NCBI GenBank assembly: GCA_963693365.1
Contig: CAVNZM010000007.1
Span: 3,348,001-3,412,000 of the forward strand
Length of the DNA: 64,000 bases
Source: Amoebidium appalachense
Taxonomy: Eukaryota; Ichthyosporea
Reading direction: 5' to 3'
The translations under genes and the position numbers were made by a program. The notes beneath the pieces were generated by a model. That model made no database searches, was not told the origin of the DNA, and saw only the letters and a list, made by a program, of their open reading frames with translations. Of the stretch, positions 42,153-53,107 are shown one piece after another. Each line of letters opens with the position of its first letter. Within the stretch, counting starts at the first letter, position 1.

Positions 42153-43087
42153 TGTTATAATACGTAGTATTTACATATTGTAAGATCTTCTCAGTTCGTG
42201 TTATGTTTTCATTCATTTACTTAATGAAAAAGATGTGCTCCTTGTACGTAAATTATGACATCGATCTCCAGTGTATTTGAGTACTTGTAATCGTGTTGTG
42301 TCGGCTATATTCGTGTGTTTAGATATCGATTACAGCAACTGATTATAGGTACACGAGTCTACCCAGTGAGGGAGACACGTGTACATGTTATGTGTACATG
42401 AATATCTTCGGTTATAACTGTGTTTTGCTGTTCGTGTTTTCTGTCCTGCTTTCTTTTCTTTTTCCTCTTTCTTCGTCTTTTCTTTTCTCTTTCTTTCTTC
42501 TCTTGTTTCCTTTCATTTAATTATATTTCTCTCAAACTAATATACGTTGAGTAGATTTATATTACTCGTTATGTTTTGATTGGTAGAAAAACACTTAGGT
42601 TACACTTTAGCTTGTCAGGTATGATTCATAGCTTAGTCAACCACTTTTGTTTTGTGTGTTGCCGTACTATATCCAATCAGTGGACTTAGTCAGAAAATGT
42701 CTGAGTCTTTGTAGCCGATGATAGGTTAGAAACACCACCTCTTTCCTCGTTACTCTTCACCTCTTTTCTTTCTTATAGCTGTGACCTATGGTGTGTGTTC
42801 CCGCGTCTCCGGATCTATCCGGGAAATAATCAGTTAATTATGATTGGTTATTTTAGACATAGATCTGATTTCCGACTGGTCGGAAATCATGTATGGATTT
42901 AACTTAAGGGAATTTCAGGTATTTATTAGCGATCAAAATAAATTGAGTTCAGTCGTGTCTAAACATTGATGTCTGTTGTGTACACTGCTCCGATCGTTCC
43001 GTGTTTTGTTGTTGTGTGTGTCTGTGGTGTTTTCACACTGCACCACTGTGTCTCTGCTTACATTCTAAATACTTATAGAATTTAACA
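42153..43087 (+). repeat. Copia A 3' LTR
   Basis: 935 bp, the same length as the 5' LTR. Visible differences: C for A or G-type change near 42329 and two adjacent changes near 42536 (CTCTCA-AACTAAT). Confidence 0.9.
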
Positions 43088-43092
43088 GTACA

Positions 43093-44790
43093 ACCAAAGA
43101 AACTCAGCAGCACATATAATAACGTTGATGCTATACCCTGCCTAGTTGACGTAATAATTAGTGCACCATCGCACGCGTGACCCCCCCCCCCCCCCCGGGG
43201 GGGGGTGTTTTTGCCGCGCCGTACCCCTGATATTGTAAGTGTACACTGCCCCCACAACCCCAACTGTGTGCTGAATATCTCGTGCTAGGAAACCAATAAC
43301 GCGAAAGTAACACATGCTGCATGATATATGATGTATATGGTACAAGGGGGGTTTCAATCCGGGCTACAATGTTGTGTTTTTTTCGGGTGACCCTCGTACT
43401 CCAGAGGCACACTCACCATCCCCCCCATAAACTTTGTGGTAAATTTCTCGTGCCAGAAGCTGTTCTGTGGGTAGTTATTGAAAAACCAATAATGTCTAGG
43501 TAACATATGTACATATACTATGCTACAAGGGGGGTTCTATACGAGCTACAACGTTGTGTTTTTTTTGTGTGACCCTCGTACTCCAGGGGCACATGCCCCA
43601 TCCCCCCCATAAACTGTGTGGTAAATTTCTCGTGCTAGAAGCTGTTCTGTGGGTAGTTATTGAAAAAACCAATAATGTGTAAGCAACACATGTACATATA
43701 CTATGCTACAAGGGGCGTTCTATTCGAGCTACAACGTTGTGTTTTTTTCGTGTGACCCTCGTACTCCAGGGGCACATTCACCATCCCCCCCATAAACTGT
43801 GTGGAACATTTCTCGTGCTAGAGGCTGTTCTGTTGGTAGTTATTGAAAAAACCAAAAATGTCTAGGTAACACATGGACATATACTATGCTACATGGGGGG
43901 TTCTATACGAGCTACAACGTTGTGTTTTTTTCGTGTGACCCTCGTACTCCAGGGGCACATGCACCATCCCCCCCATAAACTTTGTGTTAAATATCTCGTG
44001 CTAGAGGCTGTTCTGTTGGTAGTTATTGAAAAAACCCAAAAATGTCTAGGTAACACATGGACATATACTATGCTACAAGGGGGGTTCTATACTAGCTACA
44101 ACGTTGTGTTTTTTTCGTGTGACCCTCGTACTCCAGGGGCACATTCACCATCCCCCCCATAAACTGTGTGGTAAATGTCTCGTGCTAGAAGCTGTTCTAC
44201 TGGGTAGTTATTGAAAAGACCAACTTGATGTGTAAGCAACACATGTACATATACTATGCTACAAGTGGGGTTCTATTCGAGCTACAACGTTGTGTTTTTT
44301 TCGTGTGACCCTCGTACTCCAGGGGCACATTTACCATCCCCCCCATAAACTTTGTGGTAAATTTCTCGTGCTAGAGGCTGTTCTGTTGGTAGTTATTGAA
44401 ACTTTAAATAATGCCTAGGTAACATATGTACATATACTATGCTACAAGGGGGGTTCTATACGAGCTACAACGTTGTGTTTTTTTCGTGTGACCCTCGTAA
44501 TGCAGGGGCACATTCACCATCCCCCCCATAAACGTTTTGGTAAATTTCCCATGCTAGAGGCTGTTCTGTGGGTAGTTATTGAAAAAATCAATAATGTCTA
44601 GGTAACACATGGACATATACTATGCTACAAGGGGGGTTCTATACGAGCTACAACGTTGTGTTTTTTTCGTGTGACCCTCGTACTCCAGGGGCACATTCAC
44701 CATCCCCCCTTATAATTTGTGGTGAATTTCTCATGGTAGAAGCTACTCTGTGGGTAGTTATTGAAAAAACTCGATGCTTATAAGTAACGC
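43093..44790. repeat. 183-bp satellite array, about nine units
   Basis: The palindrome ACAACGTTGT recurs at 43548, 43731, 43914, 44098, 44284, 44467 and 44650, with a variant at 43366. The spacing is 182, 183, 183, 184, 186, 183 and 183 bp. Each unit has GGTAACACATGGACATATAC, ACAAGGGGGGTTCTATACGA, GTGACCCTCGTACTCCAGGG and CTCGTGCTAGAGGCTGTTCT. The edge units (43093-43300, after 44700) are diverged. No coding potential; the regular length suits a centromeric or heterochromatic satellite. Confidence 0.85.
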
Positions 44791-45026
44791 ATCATGCGGC
44801 ACAAATTGTCATCATAGCATTATACTACCATCATAGTTGGTCGACAATAACGATATATTGGGAACGTGGACACCATATTGTAAACCAAAAAATAATACCA
44901 CCATAATATACTACACATACCTAACAATGTATTGTGAATGAATAAAATAAGTCTTGCTTACGTGCTGGTAAAATACGAGAAACAAGGATTCTCTCGCTCC
45001 TTTTTTTCTTCTTTTTTGTTTGTTTT

Positions 45027-45071
<45 letters not shown>

Positions 45072-45253
45072 ATGTATGTGTGTGTGTATGTGCTCGGTTG
45101 AGAGGGAAAGGGGGGGCGGATGCACCGTGTGTGTGCATGTGTGCACGTGTGTGTGTGTGTGTGCTCTGTGGAGAGGGAATGGGAGGGGAGGAAATGCACC
45201 GTGTGTGTGCATATGTGTGTGTGTCTCTCTGTATGTGTGTGTGTGTGTGTGTT

Positions 45254-45330
<77 letters not shown>

Positions 45331-46173
45331 ATCAATGATAAGCCGGCCATGTGTTTATCATGGCGCACCGGTAAATGAATGTGGCGATTATGTGTAAATA
45401 TATAAACGGAAATACATTATAAAAAAGGACTCACTCAACGACTCGGAGATGAACGAGCGTTACAAAACGTACGTGTCTGCCCCCCCCCCCCCCCCCCCCC
45501 CCCCCGCCGCCCCCCACCCAACCCCCCCTGTCTTCCCTCCTTCCCCACTACGACCCCCCCCCCCCCCTGCACGTGTCTAGTAGGTGTATAGATCCTACAG
45601 GTAACGATGGCAGGGTTAGGGTTATTCAGTGAAAGAGTGACAATACATAACCAACTGCAGTGTACATATGCGTGGATGCCCCAGTGATCGTGTTAATGGC
45701 CTCTATAATCATCATAGTGGTCATCATTAAAGCCCCATACGACCACCACAAGGATCGCTAGTTATACCCCCATACGATCATCATAGTGATATCATTCTAT
45801 GCCTCATACGATCATCATAATGATCACATACCAATATCCATACGGTCATCATAATGATCACAAGAAGATGATCTAACGGGCGCAACTGACATGTGAATTT
45901 GTTTTTGCACGCCTCATGGAACTTCGAAGCGGATGAGGCTCATCAGGTGGCCGCGTCTTAGGTATGTACAAATTCAAGTCTACTTTCCCTATGCACATTA
46001 ACAATATATGAAAATAAAAATTTTAACACTAATTACCGTGACCTAGGCGAGGGTTGTCAATTAAGAATAGCACAGTGACCAAGCAAAGCAAACTACATGC
46101 AAAAACCATATTTGCAACGCCTCCGTGTGGTGATACCAAATATGGAACAAAAACTCTATAAGTAACCAATCCG
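44791..46173. other. Non-coding interval: (TG)n, C-runs and CATACGATCATCATAATGATCA repeats
   Basis: (TG)n from about 45020 to 45330 with GGGAGGGGAGG interruptions, and a C-run at 45480-45505. Four imperfect units of ATACGATCATCATAATGATC spaced about 45-50 bp lie at 45730-45870. No gene is supported. Confidence 0.5.
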
Positions 46174-46470
46174 ATGCGCCTGCTCATATTCCATGCTGCT
46201 GTGATTGGCTTAATCATGAGCCGGGATGACGGAACGGTGGTGGAAGTAGGGTTTGAGGAGGTGAAACAATGGCAATTGTTGGGGACTAAAAATCAGTGGT
46301 TTTATGTGCAAGCCAAATGGGAAACCGTGCTGCCCCCCACGCGAATTTTGAAGCCGTATATAATCAGATCGTGCATGGCCACCTGTATAGGCATTTGGTA
46401 TCCGTTTAAGGAATCGTTCGAGTGTGCGCCCATGGGCCGATCCGGAGTCCCGGGCCATGACACACACTAA
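46174..46470 (+). CDS. 98-codon ORF of unknown status
   Basis: ATG at 46174, stop at 46468-46470. The predicted protein has several Trp and Cys and no low complexity (FEEVKQWQLLGTKNQWFYV; SCMATCIGIWYPFKE). No signal peptide or known motif is recognised. An AT-rich region precedes it (AACTCTATAAGTAACC at 46152), which could be a TATA-like promoter. It may be a gene fragment, an exon or chance. Confidence 0.25.
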   Translation: MRLLIFHAAVIGLIMSRDDGTVVEVGFEEVKQWQLLGTKNQWFYVQAKWETVLPPTRILKPYIIRSCMATCIGIWYPFKESFECAPMGRSGVPGHDTH

Positions 46471-46973
46471 TACGATTGCTTAGCTGGCTTCTCCTCAAAT
46501 TTTTTTATGTGGGTAGCCTATTAGGTATGCATGTAAAGTAATTAATTTTCTCTCCCTTTATTCACTTTTTACAAAATGATATTGGAGCGGTATCTTATTT
46601 TGAGCCAAAAGATCTCATATTACTATCTGCGTGGATCGCGAACAAGTATCCCGATAGGTATCAGAATGATATTGGGATGATATAGTATGGGAAACATCTG
46701 GTGTTGCTGAAGAGGATATTGGAATGATATCGTACAATTATGTCACAACATCTCATAATGATATATTCATGGGACTAAACAAATATCTGAGAAGTAAAAC
46801 ATAGGTATCGGAATGATATTGTTATGATATAGTATTGGATACATCTGGTTTTGCAGAAAAGGATACTGGAATGATATCGTACAATTATGTCACAACATCT
46901 CATAATGATATAGTCGTGGGACTAAACTAATATCTGAAAAGTAAAAAATACATATCGGAATGATATTGTTATG
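46471..46973. repeat. 148-bp satellite, left part
   Basis: Units containing ACATCTGGT-TTGCAGAA, AGGATACTGGAATGATATCG, TACAATTATGTCACAACATC and ATAATGATATAGTCGTGGGA. ACATCTGG repeats 148 bp apart (about 46692 and 46840). It continues at 48304. The region before 46620 is diverged. Confidence 0.7.
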
Positions 46974-47167
46974 GGGTTTACGCTGTTTACTCGAGGCAAA
47001 GAGAACCAGTCTCAGGTATGGGGGGGGGGGGTTTGCTCGGAATATCCCCTCAGCGGTATATCATGATCACGTACATAGATGTTGGGTGGTGACTATATAT
47101 CAGGGTTTACTTTCTCTACGAGACACCATAAAGACTACAAGGAGAAATCAATTAGTTGGGGTTCCCC

Positions 47168-47212
<45 letters not shown>

Positions 47213-47244
47213 GAGCTCCCCTCGGGACACTCGGTATCAGCTGG

Positions 47245-47298
<54 letters not shown>

Positions 47299-48303
47299 TT
47301 TGTGTGTGTGTGTGCGCGTGCGCTATAATTTTGTAGTGATGTGTTTCTCAAGCCAATCAATACATCTAATAAACAGGTCGTAGTTACGCGTGTTTAGTAT
47401 AAAATCAAGGATGTTGTAATTTACAGGTAGGCTATCTTTCTGGGTGTCTGTTGTGAATGTGACGTGTGTGTGTTGCGTTATGTGGTCTATCAAACTACAT
47501 TTGGCGATACATGACCGGTTAAACTGGTGTGTGTGTGTGTTGTTTGGGCATGCAAATGATGCCACCTTATACTTATTAGATCTCCACTGTATAGCACGTG
47601 TACAGTAAAAGCGTGGTAATTGATCAATAATACCATCAGCTAGAGAAAGACCAGTTCTACAGGAAGGTAATATGTATTTAGGTGTTATACACTTGCGAGT
47701 GCCATATTTGGCAATATGGTTGAGGCGGTCAGTATATATAAAACGAGACATAAGGCTTAGTTTTTCAAGGTGTATGCTTTCATCGGGTCTAGTGTCGTGT
47801 GGTATCTTTTTCCATTTGTTATATTGCGTGATTATCTTGTGATTGTGTACATGTTTAATAAGTAAGTGGCAGTCCAAAGTCACACACACACTATTGCGGG
47901 GTTTATTTGTATTTGTGCCCAGGGGAGAAGGGGAGAGAGAGGGGAGGAAAGAGGGGAGAGGTGAGGAGGGGACAGGTCGGATAGAGAAGAGAGGGTGGGA
48001 GGGCAAATACTTCTTTAAGCGGCTTATGTGCTTATTGAATTTCAGCGCGAGATAGGATACTCTAGCAGCTATTGGGACCAGACCATATATCGAGAGCGTT
48101 ACAGGCCCAGGTTTACAACAGTTGTTAGATAGAAAGGAGGCAACTTCTGCTTCAAGGAAATTTGCCAAGGGTTTAAGCGCTCTAGTTCTCTCTTTCTTGA
48201 TCCAAGCGGCGAGAAGGGGTAAACCATATTCACATGCCGGGAAGACAAAAGTGCGAATAAATGTAAGTCTAATAGAAGGATGGAGGGGTGTGTCTTTAAA
48301 AAT
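46974..48303 (-). mobile_element. LINE copy 2, 5'-truncated, 11-bp target duplication
   Basis: 1330 bp matching the 3' end of copy 1 (29883-31220). ATATTGTTATG at 46963-46973 and 48304-48314 is the target duplication. Removing the element and one duplication restores the 148-bp satellite phase (46840 + 148 = 46988, observed 46987). The truncation point falls inside ORF2, as expected for incomplete reverse transcription. Confidence 0.9.
47323..48300 (-). pseudogene. LINE ORF2 C-terminal remnant
   Basis: The last ~320 codons of ORF2, almost identical to copy 1, from the LARKRLAFF region onwards with no endonuclease or RT catalytic box. One codon is missing near 47478 (a 3-bp difference: HITQ for HIIPQ). 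Not functional on its own. Confidence 0.85.
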
Positions 48304-48565
48304 ATATTGTTATGCTATAGTATTGGATACATCTGGTTTTGCAGAAAAGGATACTCGAATGATATCGTACAATTATGTCACAACATCTCATAATGATATA
48401 TTCGAGGGACTAAACAAATATCTGAAAAGCAAACAATACATATCGGAATGATATTGTTATGATATAGTATTGGATACATCTGGTTTTGCAGAAAAGGATA
48501 CTGGAATGATATCGTACAATTATGTCACAACATCTCATAATGATATAGTCGTGGGACTTAACTAA
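48304..48565. repeat. 148-bp satellite, right part
   Basis: ACATCTGG at about 48328 and 48476, 148 bp apart. The array is cut at 48565 by YR element copy 2. Confidence 0.7.
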
Positions 48566-48689
48566 GGTTTTATTTGTGGAAATTATTGACATAAATATTT
48601 TTCTGGGTAAAACACGTAGGATGGGTGTTCGATACCAACATAACCATGTAGGCTTCATTTCGTGTTTTAGCAGTTAGCGGTTGGCTGCC

Positions 48690-48860
48690 CGCACACGGGC
48701 ACCTATTAGCCAGTCAAAACATCAGATACCACAGATCACTAGACCGAGTTATGATTGGCTCGGATCAGATTTCACATAACACTAGATCGATTTTTGATTG
48801 GCTCAGATCGGTAGGCTTAGGTATATAAGCACGACAGTTTTTAGCAGATCAGCAAGCTAC
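48690..48860 (+). promoter_or_regulatory. YR element promoter region
   Basis: The region has GATTGGCTCGG (48754) and GATTGGCTCAG (48797), inverted CCAAT-like boxes, and TATATAAG at 48822-48829, 117 bp before the ORF1 ATG. The same order is found in the short elements (7588, 54714, 58190) and inverted at 53640. Copy 1 has lost the TATA box and the two downstream boxes. The promoter role is inferred from arrangement and conservation. Confidence 0.5.
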
Positions 48861-48945
48861 AAACACATCTTCTGTGTTTAGCATCCACAGCCTTACAGCT
48901 ATATATTCCTTTTCATTCTCCCTATCTTTCCCTACGCCGGTCAGC

Positions 48946-49368
48946 ATGCCGCCGAAAAAGCGCCAGGCCTCAGCCGCCGCCCCTGCCGCGGCACCTAAGC
49001 GCCTGACCCGCAGCGACCTCCGCCACAGGCTGACCAACGCTCCCGCGGACACTGACGCGCCTCCAGCGGCCCATACCACCACGGACCCGGACCCGCCGGC
49101 TACTCTCCCCTCCACTCCTGAAGTCCCCCCTCAGGCCCCGCCGTCCCCGCAGATGACTTCTCAAGACGCCGTCCTGGCCGCCCTCACCGCCATCAGCACC
49201 CAGATGGCTGGCGTCCTGGCTGCTCTCACCAACCGCGACCCTCCCGCGCCCCCCGCCGCGCCCTCCACACCCGGGGAGGTTTCCCCGGGGCTGCATCTCG
49301 GCCCTGACCTAGACCTACCTGCCCTGCCCGCGCCCCCCATCACAGGTGAGAACACTGGCGACATTTAG
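48946..49368 (+). pseudogene. YR element ORF1, copy 2, N-terminal part ending at premature TAG
   Basis: It starts MPPKKRQASAAAPA at 48946 and stops at TAG 49366-49368 (ACATTTAGCC), where copies 1 and 3 have CAG. A single C-to-T change causes the stop. Otherwise it follows copy 1: Pro/Ala-rich, basic. Confidence 0.75.
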
Positions 49369-50115
49369 CCGGGCACACTCCCGCTTCCCCCCGCGGATGT
49401 GCTGGCAGATTTGCGCGCCAATCGTTTCGTCGATCTGTATAAGTTCACCCCCGCCGCCCTCCTGGCCCCATCCAAGAAAGGCCAGCATCTGCGCATGGCC
49501 GACGACGGCAGCATCGAGACTTTTCGCCAAGACAAACCCGTTCCCCTGCGTTCACTCGTCATTTGGATCCAAGCTTGGACCCATTACATGGCCGCCAAGC
49601 ACCGCCTCGGCCTTCCCACGGACAAAGACGTACTTTGGACTCAGCACATCACTCGCCTCAGCACCCGATACCCGTGGGCCCAGATCCACAACTATGACGT
49701 ATACGCCCGCACCGTTGCCCACCAGCAGGGTCGGGCTCCGATCGAGTGCCCCAACCTGCTCGCCCAACTCCACCAGGATCTCCTCCTGCCACCCACTCTG
49801 CTCATCCCGGACGCATGTCAGCGCTGTGGCTTCCCCGACCACCCCAGCGCGGCCTGCCCCATGTACCCCAAGCCCGGCTGTGGTCTTGACGGCTTTAAGC
49901 CGCCCCACAAGCCCGGCGGGGGTCACACCCCTAACCGCCCTGGCCCGCAACCCGGCCCGGCAAAACCGGCCCGACCCGTGGATCTACCCGCGACGCACTG
50001 CAGGAATTTCCACATTAACGGTCGGTCCTGCGCTAAGCAGCCCTGCCCCTTCTCCCACGTGTGCCCGCTCTGCTCTGGCACACACCCCCGCAAAGACTGC
50101 AAGCACAATGCCTAG
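49369..50115 (+). pseudogene. YR element ORF1, copy 2, C-terminal part with zinc knuckles
   Basis: The same frame continues after the TAG: LADLRANRFVDLYKF, the knuckle CQRCGFPDHPSAAC, then CAKQPCPFSHVC and CPLCSGTHPRKDC. It has an insertion of about 18 codons (PQPGPAKPARPVDLPA) not present in copy 1. It would be translated only by readthrough. Confidence 0.75.
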
Positions 50116-50513
50116 TCTACGCGCACACCCACACACACAGCTAGAACATAGGGGTTAGGAGCTAGGACACACGAGTACAGGGAAACGGAGCTCGGGAGAA
50201 CGGGCCAATAGGGCTGAGTACAAAATTTCGCAGGCCAACTACGGCGCCCGCGCGCGTCAAGAATAAATGTCCCTACACAAAGACGTTTATTCTGGCCACT
50301 GCACATAATTTTACTCCCCCCCCCCCATCCCACGAGCCTCCCCCCCCCCCCCTTACACTCACCTAGCACTCCCTCCCCCCCCCCCTTCTTCTACCGCTGT
50401 GTCCGCCCACACCCCCGCGTGCTCGGGCACATTCCCCTGCACAGGGCCCCGCTGCCCTCCCTGCCAACCCTCACTTGGGCCCAGCTGCCCTACTCTAACC
50501 CCCCGGGGCCCTG

Positions 50514-50561
<48 letters not shown>
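50116..50561 (+). other. ORF1-ORF2 spacer of YR element copy 2
   Basis: C-runs at 50316-50328, about 50341-50352, about 50377-50386 and a 41-nt run ending at 50560. The ORF2 frame is open from the last run. Confidence 0.5.
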
Positions 50562-52244
50562 CTGCCGGGATCTCCCCAAGGGTACACCACCCTTGCTAAC
50601 CACCCCTTCCCCCGAGGCTCAGACCCGGAGGCCCGCCCGCTGCCCCAGCACCACATTGACACCTCCCGCCTCCGGGAACTGCTGGCCTCCTACCCGGACC
50701 AACCATTCGCCGCACAACTCCTCCACGATGTCGAATTCGGCGTCGACATCGGCTATCGCGGCCCCTCCACCTCTCGGGTGGGCCCCAACCGACCCACCAC
50801 CCCGGAGGCAGCTGCCGCTATCACGGTGGATATTGCCAAAGAAGTCGCCCTCGGCCACCTGCGCGGCCCCCTCTCCCCGGCCCAATTCTTTGACGAATTT
50901 CCCGTCCACCGTTCCTCCCCCATCGGCGCCGTTACCAAGAAAGGGAACCCCCCCAAGTACCGTCGAATCCACCACCTCTCCTGGCCCCGGGGTAGCAGTG
51001 TCAATGACAGCATCACCTACCCCGACGAAATTCAGTACATTCGCGCCCGGGATGTCACCCAACTCATTCTCGACGCAGGCCCCGGCTGCTACATGGCCGT
51101 GGCAGATGTGCAGGCTGCCTTCCGGCACATGCCCATCCGACCGGAAGACCACCACTTAATGGCATTCAAATGGCAAGGGCATTTTTACGTTGAAACCAGA
51201 CTGCCCTTCGGCCTGAAATCTAGCCCAGCCATCTGGGAACGGATCGCGGCCACCCTACAGTGGCTGGCACACCAGCACGGTATTACCCTCATCCGCCACT
51301 ACGTAGACGACTGGATTATAGTCGCCCCCACACAAGAGCAGTGCCAACGTCACCTATCCACCTTCCTGCAACTCTGCCGAGAGCTGCACATTGCCATCTC
51401 CGAAGACAAGATGCAGGGCCCGGCTACCCGTGTCGTCTTCATCGGTATCGAATTCGACTCCATCGCCATGGAGGCACGAATCCCGGCTTCCAAGCTCTCG
51501 GACCTACTCGACCTCACTTCCCACCCAAAGCCCACCATCACCATTCGGGACCTCCAGTCCCTCCTCGGCAAACTCACCTGGTGTGCCCAGCTGGTTCCCC
51601 CCGGGAGGGCCTTCTCCCAGCGCCTATGGGCCCTTCTCCGGACCCACCCACACCTTGCCGGCCACCACCACATACGTCTGACTGCTGCCGCCCGGGCCGA
51701 CATAGCCGAATGGCACCAGTTCCTCACATCATGGAATGGGGTGCACCTCATCACACCCCCCACATACACCACCCTGGCCACTGATGCTGCTGGATCGGTG
51801 GGTCTCGGTGGCCACTGGCTCGACCAATGGTTCTTCATGCCCTGGTCCCCCTCCACCCAAGCTCTCTATGCTCATGAGGGTAAACTCGGTTCTTCCGTCA
51901 TCGAACTCCTGGCCATCGCAGCCGCCGTGGCCCTCTGGGCCCCCTCCTGGTCCACCCACCATGTCCGTATTTTATGCGACAACACGGGTGCTGTGTCTGA
52001 CCTGCACTCCCGGTCTTCCCCCCACCCCGTGATGGCCAAACTTATTCGGTTCATCACCCGCATGGAAATGCAATACCAATTTACGTTACAGGCATCCTAC
52101 CTACCAGGACCCCTCAACCATCTGGCCGATGCCATTTCTCGTAACCAACTTCCCCGGGCCCGACGACTCCGACCTTCCCTGCAACCGGAGCCCTGCCCCT
52201 TCCCCTTCTGGGTCCACGAGTTCCTATCCCTTCCCTTGGGCTAA
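50562..52244 (+). CDS. YR-retrotransposon RT-RNase H, copy 2 (intact)
   Basis: The frame is open from the C-run to TAA 52242-52244. No ATG is obvious near the start, so initiation may be upstream or by splicing. RT: GAVTKKGNPPKYRRIHHLSW, RGSSVND, VADVQAAFRHMPI, RLPFGLKSSPAIWERI, and the catalytic HYVDDWIIVAP. RNase H: TLATDAAGSVG, HEGKLGSSVIELLAIAAA with the Glu, RILCDNTGAV and NHLADAISR. These residues are the usual D-E-D-D. It replicates the element RNA into DNA. All catalytic residues lost in copy 1 are present here. It overlaps nothing and is followed by CTAAC-Cn-AG leading into the YR frame. Confidence 0.85.
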   Translation: MPGSPQGYTTLANHPFPRGSDPEARPLPQHHIDTSRLRELLASYPDQPFAAQLLHDVEFGVDIGYRGPSTSRVGPNRPTTPEAAAAITVDIAKEVALGHLRGPLSPAQFFDEFPVHRSSPIGAVTKKGNPPKYRRIHHLSWPRGSSVNDSITYPDEIQYIRARDVTQLILDAGPGCYMAVADVQAAFRHMPIRPEDHHLMAFKWQGHFYVETRLPFGLKSSPAIWERIAATLQWLAHQHGITLIRHYVDDWIIVAPTQEQCQRHLSTFLQLCRELHIAISEDKMQGPATRVVFIGIEFDSIAMEARIPASKLSDLLDLTSHPKPTITIRDLQSLLGKLTWCAQLVPPGRAFSQRLWALLRTHPHLAGHHHIRLTAAARADIAEWHQFLTSWNGVHLITPPTYTTLATDAAGSVGLGGHWLDQWFFMPWSPSTQALYAHEGKLGSSVIELLAIAAAVALWAPSWSTHHVRILCDNTGAVSDLHSRSSPHPVMAKLIRFITRMEMQYQFTLQASYLPGPLNHLADAISRNQLPRARRLRPSLQPEPCPFPFWVHEFLSLPLG

Positions 52245-53107
52245 CCCCCCCCCCCCCCCCCCCCAGATCTCCCGTTCCGGAACAACACTGGCAGATTGGC
52301 CCCCCACTTTGCTCCGGCCGAGCTGCTTCGAGCCACCACTACCCTGCAGGAATGCCAGGCCCTGAGTCTCAACCTCGACTCTCGGGCCTTTTACTCCCGG
52401 GTGCAAAAAGTGTTCATCGATTTCTGTGTGGCATCTCGGCTGCAATCCTCCTCCGGGTCCTCCCTCCCGGCCTCCCCACACACCGTGCAACTTTTTCTCG
52501 CCTGGTGTGCCCAACGAGGGGTACAGGCCTCTTCCTTAACCGGCTACAATTCGGCCATCACCAGGCTCCACCTCGACATGGGCCTCCCTGCTCCCTACCC
52601 CCACGACAAGTCTCTGGCCTGGTTCCTACGGGGGGTAGGCCGATGGCAGCTTTCTCACAACATCCGACCCCGCTCATCCACCAGGGAACCCCTCCTCCCC
52701 TCCCACCTCCACCTACTCCATGGCCAGTGCCCCACCAAGGCCTGCTCGGCCAATCTCCGGCTATGGACGGCCCTCATCGTCGGTTTCTGTGGTCTCCTCC
52801 GTTCAGGGGAATTTACCTCCAAGACCCTGACTTCTTTCGACCCGTCCCGTCACGTTAAACGGAAGGACGTGACCTTCAGCTACACCCCCACCGGTACTTT
52901 GTCCCATGCCACCCTCCACCTGCCAACCTCTAAGACGGATGTACAGGCCCGAGGTGTCAACGTCACCCTAGCTGCCTTGCCCCTCACCCACTTCTCCCCA
53001 GCCCATCTCCTCCGGCAGTTCCTGGATACAACGTCCGGTCAACCCGACGACCCCCTCTTCAGTCTCGGTGGCATCCCCTACACCAAGAGTGCTTTCTCTG
53101 CCGATTT
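52245..53107 (+). pseudogene. YR tyrosine recombinase, copy 2 (C-terminus lost)
   Basis: The frame is open from the C-run at 52246-52264: DLPFRNNTGRLAPHFAPAEL, then CQALSLNLDSRAFYSRVQKV, GYNSAITRLHLDMGLP and CGLLRSGEFTSKTL with the first catalytic Arg. It stops matching at FSADFRAR (53108), before the H-x-x-R and Tyr boxes. The remaining 18 codons are read from inverted ORF1 sequence. Lacking the nucleophilic Tyr, it cannot recombine DNA. The site where copy 1 carries a solo LTR is intact here. Confidence 0.8.

Larger units (their letters stand above)
36317..43092 (+). mobile_element. Copia retrotransposon A, complete with LTRs and target duplication
   Basis: GTACA at 36317-36321 and 43088-43092 flanks two 935-bp LTRs (36322-37256 and 42153-43087) that differ at about three positions. 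The interior has a primer-binding site, gag, protease, integrase, RT and RNase H in Copia order, and a polypurine tract AAGTGGGGA before the 3' LTR. The two frame breaks lie in C-runs. LTR identity near 99.7 percent marks a recent insertion. It lies at the left edge of the 183-bp satellite. Confidence 0.9.
48566..53107 (+). mobile_element. DIRS/Ngaro-like YR retrotransposon, copy 2 (3'-truncated)
   Basis: It starts GGTTTTATTTGTGG after GGACTTAACTAA of the satellite. It carries the full 5' region, ORF1 (with a premature stop), an intact RT-RNase H and a YR gene cut at FSADFRAR. At about 53108 it runs into an inverted copy of the element's 5' end. It has the only intact RT-RNase H of this family in the window. 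Confidence 0.8.

Noticed and set aside
43093-44790. CRISPR-like array
   Set aside because: Units are 183-bp contiguous tandem repeats with no short-repeat/unique-spacer alternation, in a eukaryotic context.
44938-45397. Cys/Val-repeat ORFs
   Set aside because: Translation of (TG)n in all frames.
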